A DNA stretch of 64,000 nucleotides from Roseivirga misakiensis (lineage in GTDB: Bacteria; Bacteroidota; Bacteroidia; Cytophagales; Cyclobacteriaceae), in the NCBI RefSeq assembly GCF_001747105.1, contig NZ_MDGQ01000005.1, positions 1 through 64,000 on the forward strand, given 5' to 3'. Positions 51,057 to 60,415 of the stretch are shown one piece after another (position 1 is the stretch's first letter; every line of letters begins with the position of its first letter). A program made the translations under genes and the position numbers. The notes under the pieces are model-generated. The model was not told the DNA's origin. It worked only from the letters and a program-made list of their open reading frames with translations, and searched no databases.

Positions 51057-52994
51057 ATGATGAACCATCCGATTGATATCCTTAAACAGTACTGGGGCTA
51101 CAGTGAGTTTAGACCCACGCAGGAAGAGGTTATCCAATCGGTGATCGATGGCCATGATACGCTCGCTCTATTACCCACTGGCGGCGGTAAGTCCATTTGT
51201 TTTCAAATTCCGGGACTTATGGCCGAAGGGCTATGCATTGTAGTTTCTCCGCTGGTGGCTTTAATGAAAGATCAAGTCTATCAGTTAAAACAGAGAGGAA
51301 TTTCGGCCATCGCCCTTCATGCGGGGCAATCCAAGCGAGAAATCGATCATGCCTTAGATAATGCGGTTAACTCCGATCTTCAATTTCTTTATTGCTCACC
51401 AGAACGATTAAAAACAGACCTTTTTAAGGCACGTATCAAGCGTGTTCAAGAAAAGCGTGGTGTTGGTTTAATTGCAGTGGACGAAGCGCATTGTATTTCA
51501 CAATGGGGCTATGATTTTAGGCCTGCCTATCTGGAAATTTCCGCGCTGAGAGAACTGTTACCTGACGTCCCCGTGATTGCCCTTACCGCCACGGCTACCC
51601 CGAAGGTGCGAAAAGATATTCAGGACAAGCTGTCGTTCAAAAAGCCAAAGGTTTTTACCAAGAGTTTTGCCCGAGAAAATTTATCCTACTCAGTTCGTTT
51701 TGAAGAGCACAAGGAACGTAAGCTTATAGAAGCATTGAATCGGGTAGGAGGTTCGGCAGTCGTTTATGTGGCAACGCGAAGGCATGCAAAAGAAGTGGCT
51801 TTGCAGCTGATGAACAACGGAATTTCAGCAGACTTTTATCATGCAGGCCTTACGCATGAAGAAAGAAACCAAAAGCAAGAAAACTGGCTGCATAACAGAA
51901 CGCGAGTGATCGTTTCGACCAATGCCTTTGGAATGGGCATTGACAAACCCGATGTACGCTTGGTGGCGCATATGGATTTACCCGATAATCTCGAGTCATA
52001 TTATCAAGAAGCAGGCCGAGCGGGAAGAGATGAGAAAAAGGCTTTTGCGGTCATTATCTGTAACCAAAAAGATATTGAAGATTTGAGGGTAAAGACCAAG
52101 CAATCTTTACCGAGTATTGACTTGCTTAAAAATGTATATCAAATGCTAGGCAACTACTTTCAGCTAGCCAATGGTAGTTTCCCAGAGACAAGTTTCAATT
52201 TTGATTTTCAAGATTTCGCGAAGCGTTTCGATAGGCATCCGCTCGAAATATTCAATGCCATAAAAGTGCTTCAAGAACAAGGGTTGGTCCATTTAACCGA
52301 AGCATTTTACAGCCCAGCACGTATCGCTTTTTTAATCGATCAGCGAAAAATGTACGAGTTTCAGATCGCCAACTCCAATTTTGAACCAGTAATTAAAGGA
52401 CTGCTGAGGCTTTATGGTGGCGAAATTTACCAAGAGAGTCTTCAAGTTCAAGAGAGCAATTTAGCAGCACTGTTAGGTGCTTCTACGGATGCGATAAGGA
52501 TGTCTTTAAATGCGCTTCATGAAAGGGAAATAATCGATTATCAGAAGCACAAGGATAAGCCACAACTGACATTTCTTATTCCAAAACAGGCAGTGGGTCA
52601 ATTGCCGTTAGATCAAGCGGCTTTAACGGCCAAAAGTAAGCTCAAGATGGCCAAAATGGAGTCTGTCATCGATTATGTACATCAGGAAGAAACCTGCCGT
52701 ACACAAATGCTACTCAGCTATTTTGGTGAGGTTGACTATGGTGAATGTGGTATTTGTGATAATTGCATCAACCGGGCGAGGCATAAAGATGATTCAAAGT
52801 TTAAAAAACTTTATCGCGAACAGATTTTGAACTTCTTGAGGGCTAATGAACAGGTGACTGAAGAAAAGCTTGTAGGCGCCTTAGTGCCGAGTAACCGTGA
52901 GGTCTTTTTCAATCTGTTATCAGAAATGCTCGATCATGGTGACCTACACTACGATCAGCTTAACCATATTATAATTTCTAGAACCAAGAATTAA
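51057..52994 (+). CDS. recQ: RecQ-family ATP-dependent DNA helicase
   Basis: The helicase core has Walker A LPTGGGKS (39-46), the DEAH box AVDEAHCISQWGYDFRP, and ALTATATPKV and QEAGRAGRDEKKA in the second RecA domain. The RQC zinc site is seen as CRTQ...GECGICDNC. The C-terminus (about 590-645) is a short winged-helix-like part; the HRDC domain of longer RecQ proteins is absent. It unwinds DNA 3' to 5' in repair and recombination. It follows the crotonase gene by 14 bases. Confidence 0.93.
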   Translation: MMNHPIDILKQYWGYSEFRPTQEEVIQSVIDGHDTLALLPTGGGKSICFQIPGLMAEGLCIVVSPLVALMKDQVYQLKQRGISAIALHAGQSKREIDHALDNAVNSDLQFLYCSPERLKTDLFKARIKRVQEKRGVGLIAVDEAHCISQWGYDFRPAYLEISALRELLPDVPVIALTATATPKVRKDIQDKLSFKKPKVFTKSFARENLSYSVRFEEHKERKLIEALNRVGGSAVVYVATRRHAKEVALQLMNNGISADFYHAGLTHEERNQKQENWLHNRTRVIVSTNAFGMGIDKPDVRLVAHMDLPDNLESYYQEAGRAGRDEKKAFAVIICNQKDIEDLRVKTKQSLPSIDLLKNVYQMLGNYFQLANGSFPETSFNFDFQDFAKRFDRHPLEIFNAIKVLQEQGLVHLTEAFYSPARIAFLIDQRKMYEFQIANSNFEPVIKGLLRLYGGEIYQESLQVQESNLAALLGASTDAIRMSLNALHEREIIDYQKHKDKPQLTFLIPKQAVGQLPLDQAALTAKSKLKMAKMESVIDYVHQEETCRTQMLLSYFGEVDYGECGICDNCINRARHKDDSKFKKLYREQILNFLRANEQVTEEKLVGALVPSNREVFFNLLSEMLDHGDLHYDQLNHIIISRTKN

Positions 52995-53017
52995 TACAAA
53001 ATCGGAGTCAGAATCAT

Positions 53018-53025
53018 TATCTTTG
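53018..53025 (+). promoter_or_regulatory. TANNTTTG -7 box, possibly for a leaderless transcript
   Basis: TATCTTTG matches the consensus and ends four bases before the ATG at 53030. Transcription would start at or next to the start codon. No TTG is found at the -33 position. Confidence 0.4.
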
Positions 53026-53029
53026 ATTC

Positions 53030-53620
53030 ATGGGTTTTTTCGATAATGTGGTAGGGAAATTATTTGGTAAGCAAAACGGTAAATCTGCTTTCATTCATGA
53101 AGTTCTGTCACGTTCTGAGCGCGAAATATCGGCTTACGAAGCTTGGAAAAACACACCTGAATGCTCAACAATTATCGCCGACATCGAGCGGGGTTACTAC
53201 TTGAAAAAACAGGGTATTGCGTCTTCAATGGAAGTTCACCTGTTAGAATCACAATATTCTAACGGTTTTGCCATCACGTTTAACCAAGAATTTACGCCCG
53301 AAAACTTCCAACATGTATTTGATTACTTTAAGGAAAAAGGGCTAGATCAGGGATATAAATTGGCTCAGGCCGATCGAAGAATTCTAGATAAGGATACCTA
53401 CGAGGAAACAATAGAGAAGTGGTACCTCAAGCCAAATGGCGTAGATGATAGTACAGGAATTGCTGACCAGAAATACGGAAATATTCTGATTGAAAAGGTG
53501 GCGATCGACAGAAAAGAGAACTATATGAAGTTAATGGCCAACATTTATCAGGATAGACAGTATACAGAAGCGAAACCTTTTACGGAACTTATAGAACTAT
53601 TATTTAAACCAGAGAAATAA
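53030..53620 (+). CDS. Hypothetical protein
   Basis: A soluble 196-residue protein with no signal peptide or membrane helix and no recognised domain. The N-terminus is short and basic (MGFFDNVVGKLFGKQNG). The rest is mixed helix and strand, with ASSMEVHLLESQYSNGFAIT and FDYFKEKGLDQGYKLAQADR being the most structured-looking parts. The next gene starts at its stop (one base shared). No function is proposed. Confidence 0.65.
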   Translation: MGFFDNVVGKLFGKQNGKSAFIHEVLSRSEREISAYEAWKNTPECSTIIADIERGYYLKKQGIASSMEVHLLESQYSNGFAITFNQEFTPENFQHVFDYFKEKGLDQGYKLAQADRRILDKDTYEETIEKWYLKPNGVDDSTGIADQKYGNILIEKVAIDRKENYMKLMANIYQDRQYTEAKPFTELIELLFKPEK

Positions 53621-53988
53621 TGAAAAGATTAATACTATTAAGCCTAATTGCTTTTTCTACCATTGCCATTTCAAACGACGCAGAGGCACAAATTTTATCG
53701 ACAAAGCTTAAAATTACCGTGGTAGATGAGTTGGGCAATGTGGTACCAGATGCTAAAGTGATTCTTTTTGCGAACGAAGCAGATTACAATAAAGAGGTAA
53801 ACCCAGTGCAGCCATTTAAACTTACGGATAGTAAAGGAAGAGTAACCTTTAAAAAACTGGATACAAAGTCTTACTATATCATTGTCAGAAAAGGAGATAA
53901 AGATAATTCTGGTGGAGGCGAAGTGGTCAGTAAACTTGTTAAGGGTAAGGTAAATAAAGCGAATATTGTAATCTCAGATGGCATTTAG
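53620..53988 (+). CDS. Secreted small protein with carboxypeptidase-regulatory-like fold
   Basis: A signal peptide (about 1-23, ending DAEAQ) leads to a single Ig-like/transthyretin-like domain: KITVVDELGNVVPDAKVILF, then FKLTDSKGRVTFKKLDTKSY, a pattern seen in carboxypeptidase regulatory-like and Cna-B domains. At 122 residues it holds only that domain. Expected place is the periplasm or outer surface. It shares one base with the gene before and overlaps the Nudix gene by 11 bases. Confidence 0.72.
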   Translation: MKRLILLSLIAFSTIAISNDAEAQILSTKLKITVVDELGNVVPDAKVILFANEADYNKEVNPVQPFKLTDSKGRVTFKKLDTKSYYIIVRKGDKDNSGGGEVVSKLVKGKVNKANIVISDGI

Positions 53989-54550
53989 CACCCGAGAACA
54001 TTTCATAAACAAACTATCGGTATATGCTCCAGAATACAAGGAGGAGCTTGACTTTAGGCAAAGAATGCTGGCGCTTTTAAAAGCGCCTGATTGCTTTTTA
54101 AGAAGTTCACTGAAAGCCCACTTTACAGCTTCGGCTTGGGTAATTGACCCAGAGTTCAACGAAGCCTTACTGACCCATCATGTAAAACTCAATCGTTGGT
54201 TGCAATTGGGTGGTCATGCGGATGGTGATGAAGATTTATTAAACGTTTCTAAAAAGGAATTGTCAGAAGAATCTGGTCTGACGTCTTTTAAACCATATAC
54301 GACTGAAATATTCGACATAGACATACATACCATCCCCGAACGTAAAAACGTTCCAGAACATGAACATTTTGATGTTCGGTTCTTATTTATGGCCGATAAA
54401 GCGGAAGAAATTAAATTCAATCATGAATCCAATGAGGTAGCATGGGTGTCACTGTCGGAGATTCCTGCGTTATGTAATGAAAATGACTCGATTTTGAGAA
54501 TGATTGAGAAAACTAAACAACTAAGCAAGGGATTGTCAGTTATGATTTAA
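53978..54550 (+). CDS. Nudix hydrolase
   Basis: The Nudix box is GHADGDE, seven residues, then KELSEESGL, which fits GX5EX7REUXEEXGU with Lys in place of the Arg. It lies at about residues 77-99 of 190. Such enzymes cleave nucleoside diphosphates linked to another group; the substrate is unknown. The gene overlaps the small secreted protein gene by 11 bases. Confidence 0.87.
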   Translation: MAFSTREHFINKLSVYAPEYKEELDFRQRMLALLKAPDCFLRSSLKAHFTASAWVIDPEFNEALLTHHVKLNRWLQLGGHADGDEDLLNVSKKELSEESGLTSFKPYTTEIFDIDIHTIPERKNVPEHEHFDVRFLFMADKAEEIKFNHESNEVAWVSLSEIPALCNENDSILRMIEKTKQLSKGLSVMI

Positions 54551-54570
54551 ACCGATCGCTACTGATAAGC

Positions 54571-54578
54571 TATATTTG
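54571..54578 (+). promoter_or_regulatory. TANNTTTG -7 box before the propeller protein gene
   Basis: TATATTTG matches the consensus and ends five bases before the ATG at 54584, so the transcript may be nearly leaderless. Confidence 0.4.
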
Positions 54579-54583
54579 ACCTT

Positions 54584-57433
54584 ATGAAGAAATTGAGACT
54601 GCAAAACTATCTACTGGCATCAGTATTTCTTTATGTATTAGTGGCTATAGTTTGGGCGGTATTTCCAAAGCAGGAAAAGAAAGAAGAAACCGTCAAACTA
54701 ATTCAATCCAAATCTGAAATTGAGGGAAGAGAGGACTTACAATCAAGGTCTGAATACAATCAGGCTATGCTTGCCGATCCCAAGACAGGCAAAGTCCCTG
54801 TAAACATAAGAGCAAAAGAACTGGAATTTGCTAGATCCCAAAAACAACGTTTCGTTGATATTCCTACGGGTACCACTGAAAGTAACGCTACCAATTTCGC
54901 AAGGGCTACAAACGCACTAAACTGGAGTCATGTGGGCCCCGGTAATTTTGGCGGAAGAACACGAGCCGTAGGTATGGATGTGCGTGATGAAAATATGTTG
55001 CTTGCCGGTGGTGTTTCTGGCGGTATGTGGCGTTCAAATAACCAAGGAGTGACTTGGGTACGATCGTCGACCACGGAAGAATTACAAAGCGTTACGGCTT
55101 TGACCCAAAACGTAAAACCTGGCCAAGAAGATATTTGGTACTACGGAACAGGCGAATTAATAGGAAACTCATCTAGAGCACCTGGCGCTCCATTTAGAGG
55201 CGATGGTATTTTTAAATCTGTCGATAATGGGGTGACATGGAAGCCGCTTGAATCAACACAAACAAATTCACCCGGATTGTTTAATTCTCCTTTCCAATAT
55301 GTTTGGGATATCACGACGAATCCTAACGGTACAGACGATGAAATCTTAGCTGCCGTTTATGGTGGAATTGTGCGGTCGACTGATGGTGGTGAAACTTGGA
55401 CCACCGTACTTGGAAACGACTTACTTTCCTTCCCTTTAGATGGAGATTTAAATTCTGTTTCGGCAGTTTTTTACACCGATATTCATAGAACAGCCGATGG
55501 CGTATTTATAGCCTCCCTCAGCAGTGCCACCAATAATACTGGTGTAGCGGCGCCTGACGCCGGAGTTTATTCATCTGTAGATGGGGTCAATTGGAATTTG
55601 ATCCTCAATTTTGCAGGTACTAATACCCGACGAATTGAGTTAGGTTCTTCGCCCTCTTCGCCCGAAATTATTTATGCCCTAGCCGATCAAGTGATAGATT
55701 ATGGCCTTTGGCGGTACAATCTCAATACTTTTCAGTCCATCCGCTTGTCACCTAATGTGCCAGATGGTAGTAATGACATAGAAGCGTTTGACTCTCAAAG
55801 TTCTTATAATATGATGGTGAGCGTGCACCCAACAAATCCTGACGTGGTTTACTTGGGAGGTACAAATTTATACAGATCAACAAATGCCTTTTCTACGCGA
55901 AGAGATACCCAGTGGATTGGTGGATATGATCCCGAAGACGATGGTATCAGTATTTACCCAGACCATCACCCCGATCAGCATGGTGTGCTTTTCATTCCCT
56001 CCGATCCGAATAAGATGATATCGTTTAACGATGGAGGAATATTTATTACCGACGATAACTTAGCCGCTAATGTGGAATACACCCCCTTAAATACAGGGTA
56101 TGTCACCACACAATTCTTTACAGGTGTGTTCAGTAAATTTCCTTCTGATGATTTTGTTATCGGGGGTACTCAAGACAACGGTAGCCTTTTGACGGCAAAT
56201 ACACTATTTACCACGGGTAGTAATGGCACTAGAGTGATTGGTGGCGATGGTGGTTTTGTTGCTACGACACCGATCGGCGTTTTTTACTATCTATCTTTCC
56301 AAAACTCAAGAATATTTAGACTTACGCTGAATGATGATTTTGAGCTAACCTCCTTCGCTCGGGTTGATCCGACAGGTGGAGGCTCTGACCCTTCGCAGCC
56401 CTATTTATTCATCAATCCCTATGTGTTAGATCCGAATAACGCCAACCGAATGTTCCTCGCAGGTGGTGACTTTCTATGGAGAAATAGAAACCTATCTCAG
56501 ATTTTGACAGGTTCTCAAGCAACAACTTCTGTTAACTGGACAAGGCTAGAAGAAACCGAAATTAATACGGGAATAATCTCGGCGGTACAGGTATCTACCA
56601 CTCCCGAAAATATAGTCTATTATGGCACGTCGACAGGGAGAGTATTCAAGATTACGAATGCACATACTGATGTTTATGAGGTAGAAGAAATCACTGCGGA
56701 TTCATTTCCGACAGATGGATTTATCAGGTCGATAGCGATCGATCCTACAAATGCAGATGAGGTTCTTGTTTCCTTCTCTAACTATGGTATTCCAAGTATT
56801 TTCAGATCCACCGATGGCGGTGACACATTTGAGGATGTTTCGGGCTCATTGGAAGAAAATCCTTCAGGAGAGGGTAATGGTCCATCGGTGAGGTGGGTAA
56901 CTATTGTGCCTCAAAATGATGGCACCAAACTTTACTACGCTGCTACGAGTACAGGACTTTATGGAACAAGCACCTTAGACGGACAATCTACGAATTGGTC
57001 TATCGAAGGGCCAGATGCAATAGGTAATGCCGTGGTGAATATGATCGATTACCGAAGGATAGATGGAAAAGTTGTGGCTGCCACACATGGTAGAGGAATG
57101 TTTACTTCATCGATCACCAACGTTGTTCCTCCTGAGCCTATCAATGGCTCGGACGGGTTCGAATTGACTAATGTTTATCCTAATCCATTTTCCGATCTTG
57201 TCACGATCAATGTAAACTTACCCGAAACGAACCTACTCCTGATCAGGATTTACGATTCGGCTGGCAATCAAATACGAAGTATTTCGGGCGGTTTGGGCTT
57301 TATTGGTGAAAATGATTTCTTCTGGGATGGGACAAATACATTAGGAAATCCGGTACAGGATGGGGTCTATTTGATTCGAATTACCTATCAAAATGAAAGT
57401 ACCGTTCGCCGTGTTATTCTAAGTAGACAATAA
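54584..57433 (+). CDS. Secreted sortilin/BNR-type beta-propeller protein with type IX sorting domain
   Basis: An N-terminal hydrophobic segment (about 8-28) serves as signal peptide. The body contains repeated propeller blades of the VPS10/BNR type (STDGGETWTTVLG, SVDNGVTWKPL, RSTDGGDTFEDVSG). The C-terminal 85 residues form a type A type IX sorting domain: LTNVYPNPFSDLVTINVNLP, an IRIYDSAGNQIRSI strand and QDGVYLIRITYQNES. It is therefore likely secreted or surface-bound. The enzyme activity, if any, cannot be read; propellers of this kind include glycoside hydrolases and binding proteins. Confidence 0.87.
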   Translation: MKKLRLQNYLLASVFLYVLVAIVWAVFPKQEKKEETVKLIQSKSEIEGREDLQSRSEYNQAMLADPKTGKVPVNIRAKELEFARSQKQRFVDIPTGTTESNATNFARATNALNWSHVGPGNFGGRTRAVGMDVRDENMLLAGGVSGGMWRSNNQGVTWVRSSTTEELQSVTALTQNVKPGQEDIWYYGTGELIGNSSRAPGAPFRGDGIFKSVDNGVTWKPLESTQTNSPGLFNSPFQYVWDITTNPNGTDDEILAAVYGGIVRSTDGGETWTTVLGNDLLSFPLDGDLNSVSAVFYTDIHRTADGVFIASLSSATNNTGVAAPDAGVYSSVDGVNWNLILNFAGTNTRRIELGSSPSSPEIIYALADQVIDYGLWRYNLNTFQSIRLSPNVPDGSNDIEAFDSQSSYNMMVSVHPTNPDVVYLGGTNLYRSTNAFSTRRDTQWIGGYDPEDDGISIYPDHHPDQHGVLFIPSDPNKMISFNDGGIFITDDNLAANVEYTPLNTGYVTTQFFTGVFSKFPSDDFVIGGTQDNGSLLTANTLFTTGSNGTRVIGGDGGFVATTPIGVFYYLSFQNSRIFRLTLNDDFELTSFARVDPTGGGSDPSQPYLFINPYVLDPNNANRMFLAGGDFLWRNRNLSQILTGSQATTSVNWTRLEETEINTGIISAVQVSTTPENIVYYGTSTGRVFKITNAHTDVYEVEEITADSFPTDGFIRSIAIDPTNADEVLVSFSNYGIPSIFRSTDGGDTFEDVSGSLEENPSGEGNGPSVRWVTIVPQNDGTKLYYAATSTGLYGTSTLDGQSTNWSIEGPDAIGNAVVNMIDYRRIDGKVVAATHGRGMFTSSITNVVPPEPINGSDGFELTNVYPNPFSDLVTINVNLPETNLLLIRIYDSAGNQIRSISGGLGFIGENDFFWDGTNTLGNPVQDGVYLIRITYQNESTVRRVILSRQ

Positions 57434-57459
57434 GCCTTTCAGGTCTAACATCCTTGCTT

Positions 57460-57467
57460 TATCTTTG
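57460..57467 (+). promoter_or_regulatory. TANNTTTG -7 box for the TPR lipoprotein-tsaC-pgk genes
   Basis: TATCTTTG followed by GCGG is a typical Bacteroidota -7 element, 18 bases before the ATG at 57486. Confidence 0.5.
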
Positions 57468-57485
57468 CGGCTCAAAATCAGATAG

Positions 57486-58202
57486 ATGAAGTTAAAAACC
57501 ACGGTATTACTTGCGCTATTAATAATGGTTTCCGTATCCAGTTGCGGTCCTTCGGAAGAAGAACTCGTTGCGGAGGCTAGAGGCTATATGGAAGCTGAGA
57601 ATTATTCTGAAGCCATAAAGACCTATAATCAGGCACTTGAAAAGAATCCTCAAAATTACGCAGCGATCAATGCGAAAGGTGTGGCATTGTTAAGAATAGG
57701 CGAACTTGAAGAGTCTATTCGGGTATTTACCGACGGTATCAATACAGATACGACCAATTACAGAGCCTTCTTTAATCGTGGTAACGCCTTCAGAATTTTG
57801 GGTAAAGACAACGAAGCGATGTTGGATTATGATTATGTGATTCAAATCCAACCCGATATCGTGGATGCCTATATCAACAGAGGTGCTTTACTTTTTAAGT
57901 ATAAAGAATTTGATCGCGCACTGTTTGACTTCCAATTTGCACTGGAGCTTCAACCCAATAACCCGCTCTTATACCTAAATAAAGGAAAAACCGAACTAAG
58001 AATAGATAACCTAGAAGATGCCTTCTTTGACCTAAAAAAAGCGCTAGAAATGAAGCCAGATTATGGTGAAGCTTACTATTGGCTTGGACTTGCAGAGTTG
58101 GCTCGAGATAATCGCCCACAAGGGTGTGAGTACTTACTCAGCGCGCAAACTTTAAACTTTGAAGCAGCGAGTGAGGCCATCGGACAGAATTGCGCTCAAT
58201 AA
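57486..58202 (+). CDS. TPR-repeat lipoprotein
   Basis: The signal peptide ends in the lipobox SVSSC (Cys20), so the mature protein is lipid-anchored. Five tetratricopeptide repeats follow, each with the usual pattern (for example YSEAIKTYNQALEKNPQNYA, NEAMLDYDYVIQIQPDIVDA, EDAFFDLKKALEMKPDYGEA). TPR proteins serve as scaffolds; no partner is evident. The stop overlaps the start of the Sua5/TsaC gene. Confidence 0.85.
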   Translation: MKLKTTVLLALLIMVSVSSCGPSEEELVAEARGYMEAENYSEAIKTYNQALEKNPQNYAAINAKGVALLRIGELEESIRVFTDGINTDTTNYRAFFNRGNAFRILGKDNEAMLDYDYVIQIQPDIVDAYINRGALLFKYKEFDRALFDFQFALELQPNNPLLYLNKGKTELRIDNLEDAFFDLKKALEMKPDYGEAYYWLGLAELARDNRPQGCEYLLSAQTLNFEAASEAIGQNCAQ

Positions 58203-59164
58203 TGGCTGAAATTGGTCAAGATATAGCACGAGCGAAGTCAATCTTGACTAAAGGCGGTCTAGTGGCTATTCCTACCGAAACAGTTTATGGTTTGGCAGGA
58301 AATGCCCTAAATGATCAAGCAGTAACGAGCATTTTTGAAGCGAAAAACAGACCTTCTTTTGATCCTTTAATTGTGCATGTGGCTAGTCTTGAGTCTGCGG
58401 CCGAATACGTGGAATTTATCCCAGAAAATGCCATTAAATTGGCCAATACTTTCTGGCCAGGCCCCTTAACGATTTTACTCAAGAAAAAATCGATCATATC
58501 AGATTTAGTCACATCAGGTTTAGATACAGTAGCAATCAGGGTACCCGCTCAAGAATTGACACGGAGTTTATTAACGGTGCTAGATTTTCCACTTGCAGCC
58601 CCGAGCGCAAATCCATTTGGTTATATCAGCCCAACAAAGGCTGAACATGTAAATGCGCAGTTGGGAGATCGGCTTGATTATATTTTAGATGGGGGAGATT
58701 GCGAAGTTGGTCTAGAATCGACAATAGTTAGCTTTGAGCATGAAGTGCCGAAGGTGATGCGTTTGGGTGGATTATCGGTAGAAGAAATAGAACAAGTCAT
58801 TGGTCCAGTACAAGTTGCTAACCATTCTAGTTCTACACCTGCTGCACCAGGAATGCTAAAGAGTCATTATGCACCTAGAAAATCGATTGTCTTAAAATCA
58901 AAGTTTGATCAGATTTCTGAAGATAAAATAAGTGAAATTGGAGCGCTATTATTTGATCAATTTGACGAAGTGATACCCAAGGAGAACCAATTTTTACTTT
59001 CTGAGTCTGGCGATCTAAAAGAAGCAGCATCAAGGCTGTTTTTGGGTTTAAGAACGCTTGATCAGCATGATAAGATCAAAACAATTGTAACCGATTTTGT
59101 GCCGAATATAGGGCTTGGAAGAGCCATTAATGATAGAATAAAACGAGCAACAGCTAAATCATAA
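58202..59164 (+). CDS. L-threonylcarbamoyladenylate synthase, Sua5 type
   Basis: The N-terminal YrdC domain has [16 protein letters not shown] and [20 protein letters not shown], and the C-terminal Sua5 domain follows after the linker [16 protein letters not shown]. It makes threonylcarbamoyl-AMP for the t6A modification of tRNA. The ATG at 58202, sharing a base with the upstream stop, is preferred over a TTG at 58190. At 320 residues it has the normal Sua5 length. pgk begins two bases after the stop. Confidence 0.93.
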   Translation: MAEIGQDIARAKSILTKGGLVAIPTETVYGLAGNALNDQAVTSIFEAKNRPSFDPLIVHVASLESAAEYVEFIPENAIKLANTFWPGPLTILLKKKSIISDLVTSGLDTVAIRVPAQELTRSLLTVLDFPLAAPSANPFGYISPTKAEHVNAQLGDRLDYILDGGDCEVGLESTIVSFEHEVPKVMRLGGLSVEEIEQVIGPVQVANHSSSTPAAPGMLKSHYAPRKSIVLKSKFDQISEDKISEIGALLFDQFDEVIPKENQFLLSESGDLKEAASRLFLGLRTLDQHDKIKTIVTDFVPNIGLGRAINDRIKRATAKS

Positions 59165-59166
59165 TT

Positions 59167-60354
59167 ATGAAAACCATCAACGACTTTGACTTTAATGGAA
59201 AAAGGGCCCTAATCAGGGTAGATTTTAATGTACCATTGAATGCCGATTTTGAAATCACTGATTTTACCCGAATTAAAGCTGCGACACCAACTGTCAAAAA
59301 AATACTGTCGGAAGGTGGTGCAGTAGTTTTGATGTCGCATTTAGGGAGACCTAAAACAGGCCCTGAAGAGAAGTTTTCATTGAAACACCTAGTTGCTCAT
59401 TTATCCGATGTATTTGAGACAGAGGTTAAATTCGCCAACGACTGTATTGGTGATGAAGGGAAAGCAATTTCGTCGAGCCTGAAAGGTGGTGAAGTATTGC
59501 TACTCGAAAATCTAAGGTTTTACACAGAGGAGACTAAGGGAGATGTTGATTTTGCTAAATCGCTAGCGGAGCATGGAGATATCTATATTAATGATGCCTT
59601 TGGTACTGCTCACCGAGCCCATGCTTCTACTTCAATTATAGCACAATTTTTCAGCGAAAAGGGTTGCGGTTATGTCATGCAGGCAGAACTAGAAAATGCG
59701 CAAAAAGTGTTAGAGAAATCGGAACGACCTTTTACGGCCATTATGGGTGGCGCTAAGATTTCAGATAAAATTCTGATCATCGAGCAGCTTTTAGAGCGTG
59801 TAGATAATTTGATCATTGGTGGTGGCATGTCCTATACTTTCTTTAAAGCGATGGGTGGCCAAATTGGTAACTCTTTGGTTGAAGAAGATAAACTTGAGTT
59901 AGCATCTACCTTAATTAAAAAGGCGAAAGAACTTGGAGTGGACTTACTCTTGCCGATTGATTCAGTGGTGGCAGATGATTTTAATAACGGTGCCAATACC
60001 CAAATATCCATGAACAATGCTATTCCTGATGGCTGGATGGGCTTAGATATAGGGCCTCAAGCGGCACAAGTTTTCTCTAATACCATTAAGGATTCTAAGA
60101 CTGTACTTTGGAACGGCCCCATGGGTGTTTTTGAGATGGAAAATTTTGCTTCAGGAACTAAAGTCGTTGCAGAAGCCATCGTCGAATCGACTAAGAATGG
60201 TGGTTTCTCCCTAATTGGTGGTGGAGATTCGGCTGCTGCAGTGAATTTGCTAGGCTTTGGTAATGATGTTTCTTACGTCTCAACAGGTGGTGGAGCACTC
60301 TTGGAGTATATGGAAGGAAAAGAGTTGCCTGGAGTTGCGGCTTTAGAGGTATAA
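59167..60354 (+). CDS. pgk: Phosphoglycerate kinase
   Basis: The 395-residue protein has the N-terminal RVDFNVPLN signature, the SHLGRPK loop, the [12 protein letters not shown] motif, and the C-terminal WNGPMGVFE and GGGDSAAAV nucleotide-binding loops. It transfers phosphate from 1,3-bisphosphoglycerate to ADP in glycolysis. It is full length and lies directly after the Sua5 gene. A strong terminator follows. Confidence 0.98.
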   Translation: MKTINDFDFNGKRALIRVDFNVPLNADFEITDFTRIKAATPTVKKILSEGGAVVLMSHLGRPKTGPEEKFSLKHLVAHLSDVFETEVKFANDCIGDEGKAISSSLKGGEVLLLENLRFYTEETKGDVDFAKSLAEHGDIYINDAFGTAHRAHASTSIIAQFFSEKGCGYVMQAELENAQKVLEKSERPFTAIMGGAKISDKILIIEQLLERVDNLIIGGGMSYTFFKAMGGQIGNSLVEEDKLELASTLIKKAKELGVDLLLPIDSVVADDFNNGANTQISMNNAIPDGWMGLDIGPQAAQVFSNTIKDSKTVLWNGPMGVFEMENFASGTKVVAEAIVESTKNGGFSLIGGGDSAAAVNLLGFGNDVSYVSTGGGALLEYMEGKELPGVAALEV

Positions 60355-60361
60355 AAAGAAA

Positions 60362-60391
60362 AAAAGGATAGATGTGATCATCTATCCTTTT
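60362..60391. terminator. Bidirectional terminator between pgk and the large sorting-domain gene
   Basis: A perfect 13-bp stem (AAAAGGATAGATG / CATCTATCCTTTT) with a 4-base loop TGAT lies seven bases after the pgk stop and serves both convergent genes. Confidence 0.85.
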
Positions 60392-60415
60392 CAAATTTTA
60401 TCGGCTAAACACAGA

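Noticed and set aside
54584-57433. Assigning the propeller protein a definite glycosidase function
   Set aside because: BNR/VPS10-like blades are present but no catalytic set can be picked out from sequence.
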